Shown here: in pieces, positions 1 through 8,067 of the stretch | Position numbering within the stretch: the first letter of the stretch is position 1 | How the letters are laid out: each line of letters begins with the position of its first letter | Assembly: GCA_900541565.1 (NCBI GenBank) | Contig: UQKB01000010.1 | Coordinates: 1-64,000, forward strand | Direction: 5' to 3' | Length of the DNA stretch: 64,000 bases | Source: an uncultured Oscillospiraceae bacterium | Lineage (GTDB): Bacteria > Bacillota > Clostridia > Oscillospirales > Acutalibacteraceae | Made by a program: the position numbers and the translations under genes | Notes under the pieces: model-generated | Told to the model about the DNA's origin: nothing | The model's database searches: none | What the model saw: the letters and a program-made list of their open reading frames with translations, nothing else

Positions 1-55
1 AGCTTCACTTGCTCCGATTTTTTTATTTCATAAAAAAATCAATCGCCCGTTTTGC
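1..55. repeat. 55-bp direct repeat, copy 1 (cut by window start)
   Basis: The 55 bases are identical to those at 211-265. The copy contains an inverted repeat, GATTTTTTTA-N5-TAAAAAAATC at 16-40. The window opens exactly at the start of the repeated block, so the repeat may extend further to the left. Confidence 0.9.
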
Positions 56-210
56 TGCTCCTCCTTTCCGAAAAAGGTCACGCTTGGCAGCGTCTGTTCG
101 CTTGCAAGCGCACTCACGACGCCTTCGCGGCGCTACCAACCTTTTTCGGTTTCCAGCTGTTTATCTGCCTGCGGGAATCTTTTTTTGTTAACGCATTCTA
201 CACAGGAGCA
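56..210. other. hairpin-rich spacer between the two repeat copies
   Basis: This 155-bp stretch holds nested dyads: CCGAAAAAGGT at 68-78 pairs with ACCTTTTTCGG at 139-149, and the perfect palindrome CGCTTGCAAGCG lies inside at 99-110. With one flanking copy it makes a 210-bp unit. Short frames cross it but none has a ribosome site or protein-like composition. It may be a structured RNA or a mobile palindromic element; this is inference. Confidence 0.5.
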
Positions 211-265
211 AGCTTCACTTGCTCCGATTTTTTTATTTCATAAAAAAATCAATCGCCCGTTTTGC
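211..265. repeat. 55-bp direct repeat, copy 2
   Basis: Identical to 1-55. Here the left flank is visible: GGAGCAAG (205-212) pairs with CTTGCTCC (218-225), followed by the AT-rich dyad GATTTTTTTA-N5-TAAAAAAATC (226-250). The combination of a GC stem and a T-run looks like a bidirectional terminator upstream of the hsp20 promoter. Confidence 0.9.
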
Positions 266-343
266 GGTTTTCTTCATATAAAAGAAAGGGCAGCGGTAAA
301 ATATCGCATAATATGTGAACAGAATATGATTTTTCTGTTAATT

Positions 344-370
344 TTAGCACTCTCCTCTTGAGAGTGCTAA
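344..370 (+). promoter_or_regulatory. CIRCE operator (HrcA binding site)
   Basis: TTAGCACTC, nine bases, GAGTGCTAA: a perfect match to the CIRCE consensus bound by the heat-shock repressor HrcA. It overlaps the -35 box of the hsp20 promoter, so HrcA should block transcription directly. Confidence 0.95.
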
Positions 371-386
371 AAACTTGTGCTATACT
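358..386 (+). promoter_or_regulatory. sigma-A promoter of hsp20
   Basis: TTGAGA (358-363), 17-bp spacer, TATACT (381-386). The -35 box lies in the right half of the CIRCE element. About 80 bases of leader follow before the start codon, including a possible stem GGGAGA/TCTCCC. Confidence 0.8.
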
Positions 387-468
387 ATAATTGTTCCAAA
401 AGGGAGAGTGTCTAAAAGGGATTCTCCCGCAGGGCAAGAAATAAGAAGAACGAATGGAGGAATGACTT

Positions 469-912
469 ATGTTGCCCAGCATTTTTGGTGAAAACTTGTT
501 TGATGATTTCTTTCATGATGATTTTGCGATGCTTCCCATGTGGAACGGCCGCAATCCGCTATATGGCAAGCATGCAAAAAACATGATGAAGACCGACGTA
601 CGGGAAATGGAAAACACCTACGAGTTAGATGTGGACCTGCCCGGCTTCAAGAAGGACGAAATCAACGTGGAGTTGAAGGACGGCTATTTAACCATCAGCG
701 CGGCAAAAGGCCTGGATAAGGATGAAAAGGATAAGGAAGGCAAGTATATCCGGAAGGAGCGCTATGCCGGAGCCTGCAGCCGCAGCTTTTATGTAGGCGA
801 TGTTCAACAGAAGGATGTGTCCGCTAAATATGAGGACGGTATCCTCAAGGTTACCCTGCCAAAGCAGGCAAAAAAGGAGCTGCCCAAGAGCACTTCCATC
901 ACGATTGATTAA
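469..912 (+). CDS. small heat-shock protein, Hsp20/alpha-crystallin family
   Basis: A 147-aa ATP-independent holdase chaperone that binds unfolding proteins in the cytoplasm during heat or other stress. The alpha-crystallin domain spans about residues 40-135 and contains the hallmark strand YEDGILKVTLPK near the end, followed by the short C-terminal tail that mediates oligomer contacts. TGGAGG lies 8 bases before ATG. It is a single-gene unit between a CIRCE-controlled promoter and a strong terminator. In many Firmicutes HrcA controls groEL and dnaK, so putting hsp20 under CIRCE places it in the same class I heat-shock regulon. Length is normal for the family. Confidence 0.93.
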   Translation: MLPSIFGENLFDDFFHDDFAMLPMWNGRNPLYGKHAKNMMKTDVREMENTYELDVDLPGFKKDEINVELKDGYLTISAAKGLDKDEKDKEGKYIRKERYAGACSRSFYVGDVQQKDVSAKYEDGILKVTLPKQAKKELPKSTSITID

Positions 913-920
913 ACGCCGCA

Positions 921-946
921 GGGCGCCCAATGGGCGCCCTTTTTTA
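921..946 (+). terminator. rho-independent terminator of hsp20
   Basis: GGGCGCCC, AAT, GGGCGCCC followed directly by a run of T, ten bases after the hsp20 stop codon. Confidence 0.92.
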
Positions 947-1014
947 TTTAAGAGAGAAGTTTTCTTTATAAATTGACCGACTTTCTGTAATTTATCGACG
1001 ATGCCAGTGCTTTG

Positions 1015-1055
1015 CACAGCAAGCCCGCATGCCATTTGCGTGCGGGCTTGCTGTG
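1015..1055. other. long intergenic hairpin
   Basis: A 15-bp perfect stem (1015-1029 with 1041-1055) with an 11-base loop and no T-run after it. It lies in the 350-bp gap between hsp20 and the M16 peptidase genes. The rest of the gap holds a weak promoter (TATACT at 1212-1217) and no gene I can support. Confidence 0.7.
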
Positions 1056-1264
1056 TATTAAAACGTAGTATCTTTTATAGTTCCTTTATACACAGATGCG
1101 GCGGCATTTTGGTATGCAAAAGGTAAACGGCGCTGCATGGGCAGAAAACAGCGGCTTGCGCGGGAGCGCGGGAGTGTGAATTTCTTTCTTTTATATTGGA
1201 AGGTTTTGTGGTATACTAATGTACAAACAGAATTTTCCACTTATTTGAAAGGAATGTACCGGCC

Positions 1265-2536
1265 ATGAATACAGTTACCAGAAAACAAATTGCAAACGGC
1301 GTGTACTTTAACGCGGTGGACGACACGCGTTTTAAAACGGGACGCATCAGCGTAACCATGTTTGTGCCGCTTTTGGAAGATGTGGCTTCGGCCAATGCTT
1401 TGCTGCCGCAGGTGCTTACACGCAGCTGTGAAAAATATCCGGATTTTATCAGCCTGAATTCCCGCTTAAACGCTTTATATGGCGCATCTGTTGCGGCATT
1501 TTGCAGAAAAATGGGCGAAACCCAGGCGCTTACCATATCGGCCGCAGGTTTGGACGACCGCTTTACAATGGGCGGGGAAAGCGTTTCTGTTGAACTGACC
1601 GCGCTTTTATGCGAAATGCTTTTCAGGCCCAAGCTGGAAAACGGCGCCTTTTGCCGGGAGGACGTAGAGCAGGAGCGCCGCCAGATGGTCGACATGATCG
1701 ATGCAGAATACAACGACAAGCGTACCTATGCACTTGGCCGCTGCATAGAGGTTATGTGTGCAAACGAAACGTTTGGAATCAAACGTTACGGCACAAAGCA
1801 GCAGGTGCAGGCGCTTTCTGCAAAGGATGTATACAGCGCCTGGGAGCGTGTGCTGCAAACGGCAAGGGTAGAAATTATGGCCATTGGGTCTTTTGATAAA
1901 CAGGCAGCCTGCACCGTGTTTGAAAAGGCGTTTGCTGGGGTGGACAGAGCGCCCGTGCAGATGCAGACGCAGATCATCCGCACGGTAAAAGAAGTAAAGA
2001 CGGAAACAGAAAAAATGGACGTTGCCCAGTCCAAGCTTGTGATGGCCTTTAGAAGCGGTATTGCAGAGCCTGATTTAGACGTAATGGCCGCACGCATGAT
2101 GTGCGCCGTGTTGGGCGGTACACCGCATTCCAAATTTTTTCTGAACGTGCGGGAAAAATACAGCCTGTGCTATTACTGTGCCGCACGCTTTGACCGCAAT
2201 AAAGGGATTATTACCGTAGAGTCCGGCGTAGAAAATGAAAATATTGAAAAAGCAAGAAAAGAGATAGAAAACCAGATCTGCCTTTTACAAAACGGCGAGC
2301 TTTCTGATTTTGAAATGCAGGCCACAAAAATGAGCGTTGCCAACAGCTTTCAGACCATGGCGGATTCTGTAAGCGGGACAGAAGCCTGGTATATTTCGCA
2401 AATGCTGGACCGCCAGGTGCTGACGCCGCAGCAGGCCGCAGAAAAGATCAATGCGGTCACCCGGCAGCAGGTGATAGACGCGGCAAAGAAGATGACGCTT
2501 GACACCGTGTATATTCTTACAGGCGGTAAGGATTAA
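1265..2536 (+). CDS. ymfF: M16-family protein, YmfF/YlmF type (inactive peptidase partner)
   Basis: A 423-aa member of the M16 (insulinase/processing peptidase) superfamily. It has the two-lobe M16 fold pattern but lacks the HXXEH zinc site in the N-terminal lobe, as expected for the non-catalytic subunit of a heterodimer; its neighbour supplies the zinc motif. The pair corresponds to B. subtilis ymfF-ymfH, which recent annotation links to processing associated with EF-P modification; that role is established only in some species. GAAAGGAATG precedes the ATG. The second gene follows after 34 bases, so the two are co-transcribed and likely act together. Confidence 0.82.
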   Translation: MNTVTRKQIANGVYFNAVDDTRFKTGRISVTMFVPLLEDVASANALLPQVLTRSCEKYPDFISLNSRLNALYGASVAAFCRKMGETQALTISAAGLDDRFTMGGESVSVELTALLCEMLFRPKLENGAFCREDVEQERRQMVDMIDAEYNDKRTYALGRCIEVMCANETFGIKRYGTKQQVQALSAKDVYSAWERVLQTARVEIMAIGSFDKQAACTVFEKAFAGVDRAPVQMQTQIIRTVKEVKTETEKMDVAQSKLVMAFRSGIAEPDLDVMAARMMCAVLGGTPHSKFFLNVREKYSLCYYCAARFDRNKGIITVESGVENENIEKARKEIENQICLLQNGELSDFEMQATKMSVANSFQTMADSVSGTEAWYISQMLDRQVLTPQQAAEKINAVTRQQVIDAAKKMTLDTVYILTGGKD

Positions 2537-2570
2537 GCGCGGCGTTTTGAAAAAGAAAGGAGAATTTGCC

Positions 2571-3845
2571 ATGCCCTTTAAACAAATACAAAGTAAAACG
2601 CTGCATGACAGCTATTATAAATTACAGCATAAAACGGGGCTTACCATTTATGTTTATCCAAAGGAAGGGTACAGCTCCGCCTATGCGATCTTCGGCACAA
2701 AGTACGGCTCTGTAAATCGGATTTTTTCTGTGGACGGTCAGGAAAAAATCACCGTGCCAGACGGAATTGCCCATTATCTGGAGCACAAGCTTTTTGAAAG
2801 CGAGGACGGCGACGCTTTTTCCCGTTATGCAAAAACGGGTGCTTCGGCAAACGCGTATACTTCATTTGACAAAACGTGTTATCTGTTTTCCTGTACACAA
2901 AATTTTGAACAGTCGCTGGAGATTCTGCTGGACTTTGTTCAAACGCCGTATTTTACGCCCCAGACGGTCCAAAAGGAGCAGGGGATCATCGGGCAGGAGA
3001 TCAAAATGTACGACGATTCGCCCGACTGGCGCGTTATGTTCAATCTGCTGGAGGCCATGTACCACAACCATCCCGTTAAAATCGATATTGCCGGTACGGT
3101 CGAATCCATTGCAAACATTACGGCAGACACGCTTTACACCTGCTACAACAGCTTTTATAATTTAAACAACATGGTTTTGTGCGTGGCGGGCAATGTGTTG
3201 CCGCAAACGGTGGAAGAAATTGCAGACCGCCTTTTAAAGCCCTGCAGAAAGCAGACGGTGCAGACGTTTTTCCCGGAGGAGCCCTATGGAGTCGTGCGCG
3301 ATTATGTAGAGCAAACGTTTCCCGTGCGCGTTCCGCTGTTCCAGCTGGGATTTAAAGGAAAAGCAGGCGATGCGCGCTGCACGGCAAAGGAGCTGGCGCA
3401 GACCGATATTCTGCTGTTTGCGCTGGCTTCCAATTCCTCTGCGCTGTACAGGGAGCTGATGGAGGAAAACCTGATCAACGCTACCTTCAGCTATGAGTTT
3501 TTTGAAGGTCCTTCCTACAGCAGCATCATTTTCAGCGGCGAGTCGCGCGACCCGCAGAAAACGGCACAGATTATCAAAAAGCATGTTGACCGCATTTGTG
3601 AAGAAGGGTTTGATCAGCAGGCCTTTGAAACGGCAAAAAAGGCCGTTTACGGCGAAAGCGTCAGCATGCTCAACAGCACCGACGCCATTGCCAATACGCT
3701 GACAGAGTTTGCGTTTACAGACCGGGAGCTTTTCAATTATATAGAAGAAATTGCACATGCGAAAAAGGAAGAGGTCGAACAGCGCTTTAAAGCGCAGCTC
3801 AACAGCAAAAATTCTGCTCTGTCGGTGGTCAGGGCAGAGGTATGA
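2571..3845 (+). CDS. ymfH: M16-family zinc peptidase, YmfH type (catalytic partner)
   Basis: A 424-aa M16 peptidase. The inverted zinc motif HYLEH is at residues 68-72, with the downstream glutamate in the EQGIIGQEIKMYDD segment completing the metal site. Start 2571 is chosen because GAAAGGAG lies just upstream; an upstream in-frame ATG at 2499 lies inside ymfF and has no ribosome site. It presumably forms a heterodimer with the preceding gene, in which this subunit performs hydrolysis. It is the second gene of an operon that continues to lgt and folD. Confidence 0.88.
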   Translation: MPFKQIQSKTLHDSYYKLQHKTGLTIYVYPKEGYSSAYAIFGTKYGSVNRIFSVDGQEKITVPDGIAHYLEHKLFESEDGDAFSRYAKTGASANAYTSFDKTCYLFSCTQNFEQSLEILLDFVQTPYFTPQTVQKEQGIIGQEIKMYDDSPDWRVMFNLLEAMYHNHPVKIDIAGTVESIANITADTLYTCYNSFYNLNNMVLCVAGNVLPQTVEEIADRLLKPCRKQTVQTFFPEEPYGVVRDYVEQTFPVRVPLFQLGFKGKAGDARCTAKELAQTDILLFALASNSSALYRELMEENLINATFSYEFFEGPSYSSIIFSGESRDPQKTAQIIKKHVDRICEEGFDQQAFETAKKAVYGESVSMLNSTDAIANTLTEFAFTDRELFNYIEEIAHAKKEEVEQRFKAQLNSKNSALSVVRAEV

Positions 3846-3913
3846 CAGCAGCCGTGCGCCCGGCGTTTATCCTTTGCAGCCGGGCGCTGCTTTAGGAAAG
3901 GAAGAGGATAGAT

Positions 3914-4744
3914 ATGGATTATCATGTGAGCTTTCCCGAACTGGGGCTTTCCTTTACAGTCAACCCTGTGGCGTTTACCATTGGTGACCTTTCCGTGCGC
4001 TGGTATGGAATCCTGATCGCGCTGGGCCTTTGCCTTGCCGTGGTGTATGCGCTGTTTGCCTGCAAGCGTGTGGGTATTAAACAGGACAAGCTGCTCGACT
4101 GCGTGCTTGTTGGTATTGTTACAGCGATCATTGGCGCGCGGCTGTATTATGTGGCCTTTAAATGGGACGTGTACAGCCAGGACCCAATCAGCATCCTCTA
4201 CATAAACGAGGGTGGGCTTGCCATCTATGGCGGATTGATCGGCGGGTTGATCGGCGGGTTGATTGTCGCAAAAATTTTAAAAGTCAATATACCCGGCCTG
4301 CTCGATATTGCCTGCCTGGGCTTTTTGATCGGGCAGGGGATTGGACGATGGGGAAATTTTATGAACCAGGAGGCCTTTGGCACGCCCACAGATCTGCCGT
4401 GGGGGATGCTCAGCGAAAATACCGGCGGCGTTGCGGTGCACCCGTGCTTTTTATACGAGTCTCTGTGGTGCCTTTTGGGGTTTGTGCTGCTGCACTTTTT
4501 CAGCGTAAGGTGCAAAAAGTACGACGGACAGATTTTCCTTTTGTACCTTGTGTGGTATGGCTTTGAACGGATGATCGTGGAGGGTCTGCGTACAGACAGC
4601 CTTTACACGCCGCTTTTTGGCCTGCGCGTTTCGCAGGTGCTCTCGCTGGTGATTATGCTGGCCGGGCTGGTGTGCCTGCTTGTAAATTGTATAAGAAAAA
4701 AGGACACCATGGCGGTGCCTTTAAAAAGAAAGGTAAAAGGGTGA
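3914..4744 (+). CDS. lgt: prolipoprotein diacylglyceryl transferase
   Basis: A 276-aa integral membrane enzyme with about seven hydrophobic segments. Lgt moves the diacylglyceryl group of phosphatidylglycerol to the lipobox cysteine of prolipoproteins, the first step of lipoprotein maturation. The family signature appears in full as GRWGNFMNQEAFG, including the essential arginine, asparagines and glutamate. GGAAGAGGAT precedes the ATG. folD follows after 6 bases. A second, divergent Lgt-like gene at 34797 lacks these residues, so this copy is the true enzyme. Confidence 0.96.
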   Translation: MDYHVSFPELGLSFTVNPVAFTIGDLSVRWYGILIALGLCLAVVYALFACKRVGIKQDKLLDCVLVGIVTAIIGARLYYVAFKWDVYSQDPISILYINEGGLAIYGGLIGGLIGGLIVAKILKVNIPGLLDIACLGFLIGQGIGRWGNFMNQEAFGTPTDLPWGMLSENTGGVAVHPCFLYESLWCLLGFVLLHFFSVRCKKYDGQIFLLYLVWYGFERMIVEGLRTDSLYTPLFGLRVSQVLSLVIMLAGLVCLLVNCIRKKDTMAVPLKRKVKG

Positions 4745-4750
4745 TGCGGT

Positions 4751-5605
4751 ATGGCAAAGATTATAGACGGCAAAGCCGTTGCACAAAACGTAAAGGACGA
4801 TGTGGCTGCGCAGACGCGCCAATTAAAGGAGCAGGGGATCACCCCCGGGCTTGCGGTTGTGATCGTCGGCGACGACAGCGCCTCAAGAGTATATGTGAAC
4901 AATAAAAAGAAAGCCTGCGCGCAGGTGGGCTTTTATTCGGAGGAATACGCCCTGCCCGCGCAGACAACACAGCAGGAGCTGCTGGAGCTTGTAGATACCC
5001 TGAACCGGAAAAAGGATATCAACGGTATTCTGGTCCAACTGCCGCTGCCAAAGCATCTGGATGAAAAGGCCGTGATCGAAGCGATCGACCCGCAAAAGGA
5101 CGTCGACGCGTTCCATGCGTCCAATGTTGGAAAGATCATGATCGGCGATTACCACTTTCTGCCCTGTACGCCCGCAGGTGTTATGGAGCTTTTAAAGTCG
5201 CAGCAGATCGACGTATGCGGCAAAAGCTGCGTCGTTATTGGCAGAAGCAACATTGTAGGCAAGCCCATGGCCATGCTTTTACTGCATCAAAACGGTACGG
5301 TCACCATCTGCCACAGCCGCACGCAAAACCTCAAAGAGGTTTGCAGGGGTGCAGATATTCTGGTGGCGGCGGTCGGCATTGCAAAATTTGTGAAGGCGGA
5401 CATGGTTAAAAAGGGCGCGGTTGTGATCGACGTTGGCATGGACAGGGACGAAAACGGCAAGCTGTGCGGCGATGTGGACTTTGCACAGGTGGAGCCCGTG
5501 GCTTCTTATATTACCCCGGTTCCCGGCGGCGTGGGGCCTATGACGATCGCCATGCTGATGAAAAACACGCTGATGGCGGCAAAACTGCAAAACGGTCTGA
5601 AATAA
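4751..5605 (+). CDS. folD: bifunctional methylenetetrahydrofolate dehydrogenase/cyclohydrolase
   Basis: A 284-aa cytoplasmic enzyme interconverting 5,10-methylene-THF, 5,10-methenyl-THF and 10-formyl-THF in one-carbon metabolism. The catalytic YxxxK motif is seen in YVNNKKKAC, the folate-site signature as PGGVGPMT, and the nucleotide-binding segment as [11 protein letters not shown]. Length matches the family. It is the last gene of the ymfF-ymfH-lgt-folD operon and ends just before a strong hairpin. Confidence 0.97.
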   Translation: MAKIIDGKAVAQNVKDDVAAQTRQLKEQGITPGLAVVIVGDDSASRVYVNNKKKACAQVGFYSEEYALPAQTTQQELLELVDTLNRKKDINGILVQLPLPKHLDEKAVIEAIDPQKDVDAFHASNVGKIMIGDYHFLPCTPAGVMELLKSQQIDVCGKSCVVIGRSNIVGKPMAMLLLHQNGTVTICHSRTQNLKEVCRGADILVAAVGIAKFVKADMVKKGAVVIDVGMDRDENGKLCGDVDFAQVEPVASYITPVPGGVGPMTIAMLMKNTLMAAKLQNGLK

Positions 5606-5616
5606 CAAGGCAAAAA

Positions 5617-5652
5617 GCGGCAGGGTGTAAAGTTTTCTTTACACCCTGCCGC
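5617..5652. terminator. bidirectional terminator between folD and the convergent gene
   Basis: A 16-bp perfect stem with a TTTT loop. The T-run (TTTTTG) is on the minus-strand side, so the hairpin mainly ends the convergent gene at 5691, but it can also end folD. Confidence 0.8.
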
Positions 5653-5690
5653 GCGCTTGTGTACATTTGTATATACTGGTTTAGCTGTGT

Positions 5691-5966
5691 TCAGGCAAGC
5701 ACGCCCAGCCATTTTAAAATTGCAACGCTGTCGCAAATGCCCTTGCGGTAAATATAGCAGGCCTCCTGCTCGTCTGCCTGTAGGAGCAGTTCAAAGCAGT
5801 CTGTGACAAAATCCATTTGCTCTTCGGTGAGCATACAGTCGCAGGCAAGCTCCATCTGCTTTCGTTTCTCTTGCCACAGGCGGCCTTCCTCCGTTTCGCG
5901 GAACGAAAGCACGGCATTTTCATAAAGCTGGTCCAGAAAAAATGCAAAATTTGCTTGATTTGTCAT
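5691..5966 (-). CDS. small conserved clostridial protein, function unknown (DUF6809-like)
   Basis: A 91-aa acidic, mostly helical soluble protein with no signal peptide and no metal motif. The pattern of an N-terminal LDQLYENAV segment and a C-terminal helix containing ICDSVAILKWLG recalls the small clostridial DUF6809 family; I hold that only as a resemblance. The start at 5966 follows AAGGATG. It lies downstream of the RHH gene on the same strand and ends at a strong terminator. No function can be assigned. Confidence 0.6.
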   Translation of the reverse strand: MTNQANFAFFLDQLYENAVLSFRETEEGRLWQEKRKQMELACDCMLTEEQMDFVTDCFELLLQADEQEACYIYRKGICDSVAILKWLGVLA

Positions 5967-6112
5967 AGAGGTTTCATCCTTTCCTGTAAATCTTCGGCAA
6001 CGCCTTACAGTAAGCCGCGGCTTATGGTACAATATTTAAACCGGGCTTGTCCTTTCAAGGTAATGCCGGTATAAGGAAGCGGTAGTGTTGCATGGAGGGC
6101 ACGCCGCTTCCG

Positions 6113-6286
6113 TTATTTTTTGTTTTTTAGGTTGCGGATTGCGTCCCGTACACCGTTGGCCCTCTTGATGTTTTTGCGCGCGCAATAGCTGTCTAAAATG
6201 CTTGCTTCTTCAGTGTCTATGTGCACAGTCAGCTTTGCGGACTTTGGGTTTTGGAAAAACGGCCGACCTGATTTTTTGCATGGCAT
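6113..6286 (-). CDS. small ribbon-helix-helix (CopG/Arc-like) DNA-binding protein
   Basis: A 57-aa basic protein. The N-terminal half contains a beta-strand pattern, AKLTVHIDTEEASILDSYC, followed by two helices, typical of ribbon-helix-helix repressors, which bind DNA as dimers through the strand. The ribosome site GGAAGG is 8 bases before ATG. It is divergent from an XRE-type regulator at 6501 across about 215 bp rich in dyads. It could be a stand-alone repressor or the DNA-binding half of a toxin-antitoxin-like pair, but no toxin is adjacent. Confidence 0.68.
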   Translation of the reverse strand: MPCKKSGRPFFQNPKSAKLTVHIDTEEASILDSYCARKNIKRANGVRDAIRNLKNKK

Positions 6287-6322
6287 ACGCTCACCTTCCT
6301 TTCTCTTATTGTAATTTTAAAT

Positions 6323-6380
6323 AGTGCAGATTTGTTGCGGTAAGTTGTATGATTTTATTTGCTTTTTCGCAATCTGCACT
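6323..6380. promoter_or_regulatory. long-range inverted repeat in the RHH/XRE divergent region
   Basis: AGTGCAGATT (6323-6332) pairs with AATCTGCACT (6371-6380). It lies between the divergent regulators and may be a pair of operator half-sites or a hairpin in the leader of the RHH gene. Confidence 0.5.
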
Positions 6381-6433
6381 AAAATATTACTATGGGCTTT
6401 ATTATAAATACAAAAAATTGGTTTGTCAATTTG

Positions 6434-6455
6434 TTTTACTAAAAAAATAGTAAAA
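6434..6455. promoter_or_regulatory. palindromic operator upstream of the XRE gene
   Basis: TTTTACTA-N6-TAGTAAAA, a perfect 8-bp-arm palindrome 46 bases before the XRE start codon. This is a typical size and place for autoregulation by a dimeric helix-turn-helix repressor. Which protein binds it is inference. Confidence 0.6.
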
Positions 6456-6500
6456 TCATATTGATAAGGCATGCGGGAGAAAAGGGCTTTGGAGGTTAAC

Positions 6501-6782
6501 ATGAACAGGATAAGAGCTTTACGTGAAGACAGGGATCTTCGGCAGATCGATGTATCGATCGCTACAGGGATTGACCAAAAAACATTATCAAATTATGAAA
6601 CGGGAAAAACCAGGCCGGACAGCTATGCCATTGTTAAGCTGGCAAACTTTTTTGGCGTTACAACAGATTATTTATTGGGTTGCAGTGAAAAAAATTATGG
6701 AGACCTTACAGCGGTCATTCAGGAGTTGGAAAATATGCAAAAAAGCATGGATGAAATAAAAAAGTATTTATCAAGCTTATAA
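6501..6782 (+). CDS. XRE-family helix-turn-helix regulator
   Basis: A 93-aa protein with an HTH_3 domain at residues 1-60 (IRALREDRDLRQIDVSIATG and the recognition helix DQKTLSNYETG), followed by a short predicted coiled coil rich in E, M and K that could dimerise. Start 6501 has GGAGG 5 bases before it; an ATG 30 bases upstream has no ribosome site. It resembles small clostridial or phage-derived repressors that sense nothing on their own. Likely autoregulated through the palindrome at 6434-6455. Confidence 0.85.
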   Translation: MNRIRALREDRDLRQIDVSIATGIDQKTLSNYETGKTRPDSYAIVKLANFFGVTTDYLLGCSEKNYGDLTAVIQELENMQKSMDEIKKYLSSL

Positions 6783-6877
6783 TGAAAATAGTATAGAAAA
6801 ATAGAAGTTGTATGTATGGTATGTTTTCTATAATTTTATACAGAAACCAGCCTTTAACAAAAAGGGGAAATTTTGCA

Positions 6878-6906
6878 TTGACAACCCGTTTTCCGTATGC
6901 TACAAT
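6878..6906 (+). promoter_or_regulatory. promoter of rplU-prp-rpmA
   Basis: TTGACA (6878-6883), 17-bp spacer, TACAAT (6901-6906): a near-consensus sigma-A promoter. Confidence 0.9.
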
Positions 6907-6911
6907 GTTAT

Positions 6912-6995
6912 AGCCGCTTATTGCGGGCATGTAAAGTGAGCGCAGCTCCGCCCGGTCAGTAGCGAGTCTGAACAAAAGGAATGGTACAAAGAGCT
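6912..6995 (+). ncRNA. rplU 5' leader, L21-leader-type cis-regulatory RNA candidate
   Basis: About 80 transcribed bases lie between the promoter and rplU. They contain short GC-rich segments (GGGCATG, GCGCAGC, GCCCGGTC) that could fold. Firmicutes rplU operons are known to carry an L21 leader through which the protein represses its own synthesis. The assignment rests on position; I cannot run a covariance model. Confidence 0.45.
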
Positions 6996-7301
6996 ATGTA
7001 CGCAATTATTGAAACAGGCGGCAAGCAGTACAAGGTAGAAAGCGGCGACGTAATCTACGTGGAAAAGCTTGCGGCAAAAGAAGAGGATACGGTCGATTTT
7101 AAAGTGGTCGCCCTTGCAACGGAAAACGGCCTGCAGACCGGCAACCCCTATGTAGAAGGGGCAAAGGTTACGGGCAAGGTTGTAAAAAACGGCAAGGGAA
7201 AGAAAATTGTTGTTTTCACTTATAAGCCCAAAAAGGGTCAGAAAAGAAAGATGGGCCACAGGCAGCCTTATACAAAGGTTGAAATCCAGAGCCTTTCCTA
7301 A
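6996..7301 (+). CDS. rplU: 50S ribosomal protein L21
   Basis: A 101-aa ribosomal protein that binds 23S rRNA near L20. The start MYAIIETGGKQYKVE is the universal L21 N-terminus; the upstream in-frame ATG at 6981 sits directly against the AAGGA and cannot use it. The C-terminal YKPKKGQKRKMGHRQPYT segment is the rRNA-binding part. The gene opens the conserved rplU-prp-rpmA operon. Confidence 0.97.
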   Translation: MYAIIETGGKQYKVESGDVIYVEKLAAKEEDTVDFKVVALATENGLQTGNPYVEGAKVTGKVVKNGKGKKIVVFTYKPKKGQKRKMGHRQPYTKVEIQSLS

Positions 7302-7306
7302 CGTTT

Positions 7307-7627
7307 ATGGTCCGCGCGGTTTTTTATACGGCAGACAACGGCGCGCTTCTGGGCTTTCGGGTGCAGGGGCATTCGGGCTATGCGGAAAGCGGCAGGGACA
7401 TTGTCTGCGCGGCGGTAAGCTCCGCGGCGCTGATGGCGGCAAACACCGTTACAGAGGTGCTGCATGTGCCGGCCCAGGCGTCTGTAAAAGACGGCGATCT
7501 GCGTTTTATGGTGCTGCCAAAGGACGCGCAGCAGTGCAGGGACGTTTTTTTAGGCTTTAAGCTGCATATGCTCTCTTTAGAAGAGCAATATCCGGATTAT
7601 ATCAGTGTAAATTATACGGAGGTGTAA
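7307..7627 (+). CDS. prp: ribosomal-processing cysteine protease Prp
   Basis: A 106-aa cysteine protease (YsxB family) that removes the N-terminal extension of L27, which is needed for a functional ribosome in Firmicutes. The catalytic histidine and cysteine appear in [18 protein letters not shown]. It sits between rplU and rpmA with 5- and 4-base gaps, the standard order, and the neighbouring L27 has the extension it cuts. Confidence 0.93.
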   Translation: MVRAVFYTADNGALLGFRVQGHSGYAESGRDIVCAAVSSAALMAANTVTEVLHVPAQASVKDGDLRFMVLPKDAQQCRDVFLGFKLHMLSLEEQYPDYISVNYTEV

Positions 7628-7631
7628 GGTC

Positions 7632-7913
7632 ATGATTAAAATCAACATTCAGTTGTTCGCACATAAAAAGGGGATGGGTTCGACCAAAAACGGGCGTGAT
7701 TCAGAATCCAAGCGTCTTGGCGTAAAGCGCGCAGACGGGCAGTTTGTGCTTGCCGGCAATATTCTTGTTAAGCAGCGCGGCACGCATATCCATCCCGGCA
7801 ACAACGTCGGCAGAGGCTCTGACGACACATTGTTTGCACTGGTGGACGGTACGGTCCGCTTTGAACGTGTAGGACGCGACCGCAAACGTGTAAGCGTATA
7901 TAACGAGCAGTAA
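7632..7913 (+). CDS. rpmA: 50S ribosomal protein L27 with Prp-cleaved extension
   Basis: A 93-aa ribosomal protein near the peptidyl-transferase centre. The N-terminus reads [20 protein letters not shown]; the segment before AHKKG is the Firmicutes pre-sequence, and Prp should cut after the phenylalanine of QLF. The remaining sequence ([17 protein letters not shown]) is standard L27. It is the last gene of the operon and is followed by a terminator. Confidence 0.97.
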   Translation: MIKINIQLFAHKKGMGSTKNGRDSESKRLGVKRADGQFVLAGNILVKQRGTHIHPGNNVGRGSDDTLFALVDGTVRFERVGRDRKRVSVYNEQ

Positions 7914-7947
7914 GCTGCTTGCGCAATACGTTTTCCAATAGCGATCA

Positions 7948-7975
7948 AAGGGCGGGTTTCCGCCCTTGTTTTTTT
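7948..7975 (+). terminator. terminator of the rplU operon
   Basis: AAGGGCGG (7948-7955), loop, CCGCCCTT (7960-7967), then GTTTTTTT. Confidence 0.9.
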
Positions 7976-8067
7976 ACAGGGCAAACAGGCAGGAGGCATG
8001 CCTGCTTTGGCCGCGCGCTGCCCAAAACGGCAAACGCCCACGGCTGCCCTTTTAGAAGGTGAGGCAT

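Noticed and set aside
1..265. CRISPR array at the window start
   Set aside because: Only two copies are seen, the repeat is 55 bp, the spacer is 155 bp with nested hairpins, and no cas gene is near.
688..1035. 115-codon frame antisense to hsp20
   Set aside because: It is a shadow of the hsp20 coding sequence and its terminator, with no own ribosome site.
2499..2570. Upstream in-frame start for the YmfH-type peptidase
   Set aside because: The ATG lies inside the preceding gene and lacks a ribosome site; the ATG at 2571 has GAAAGGAG.
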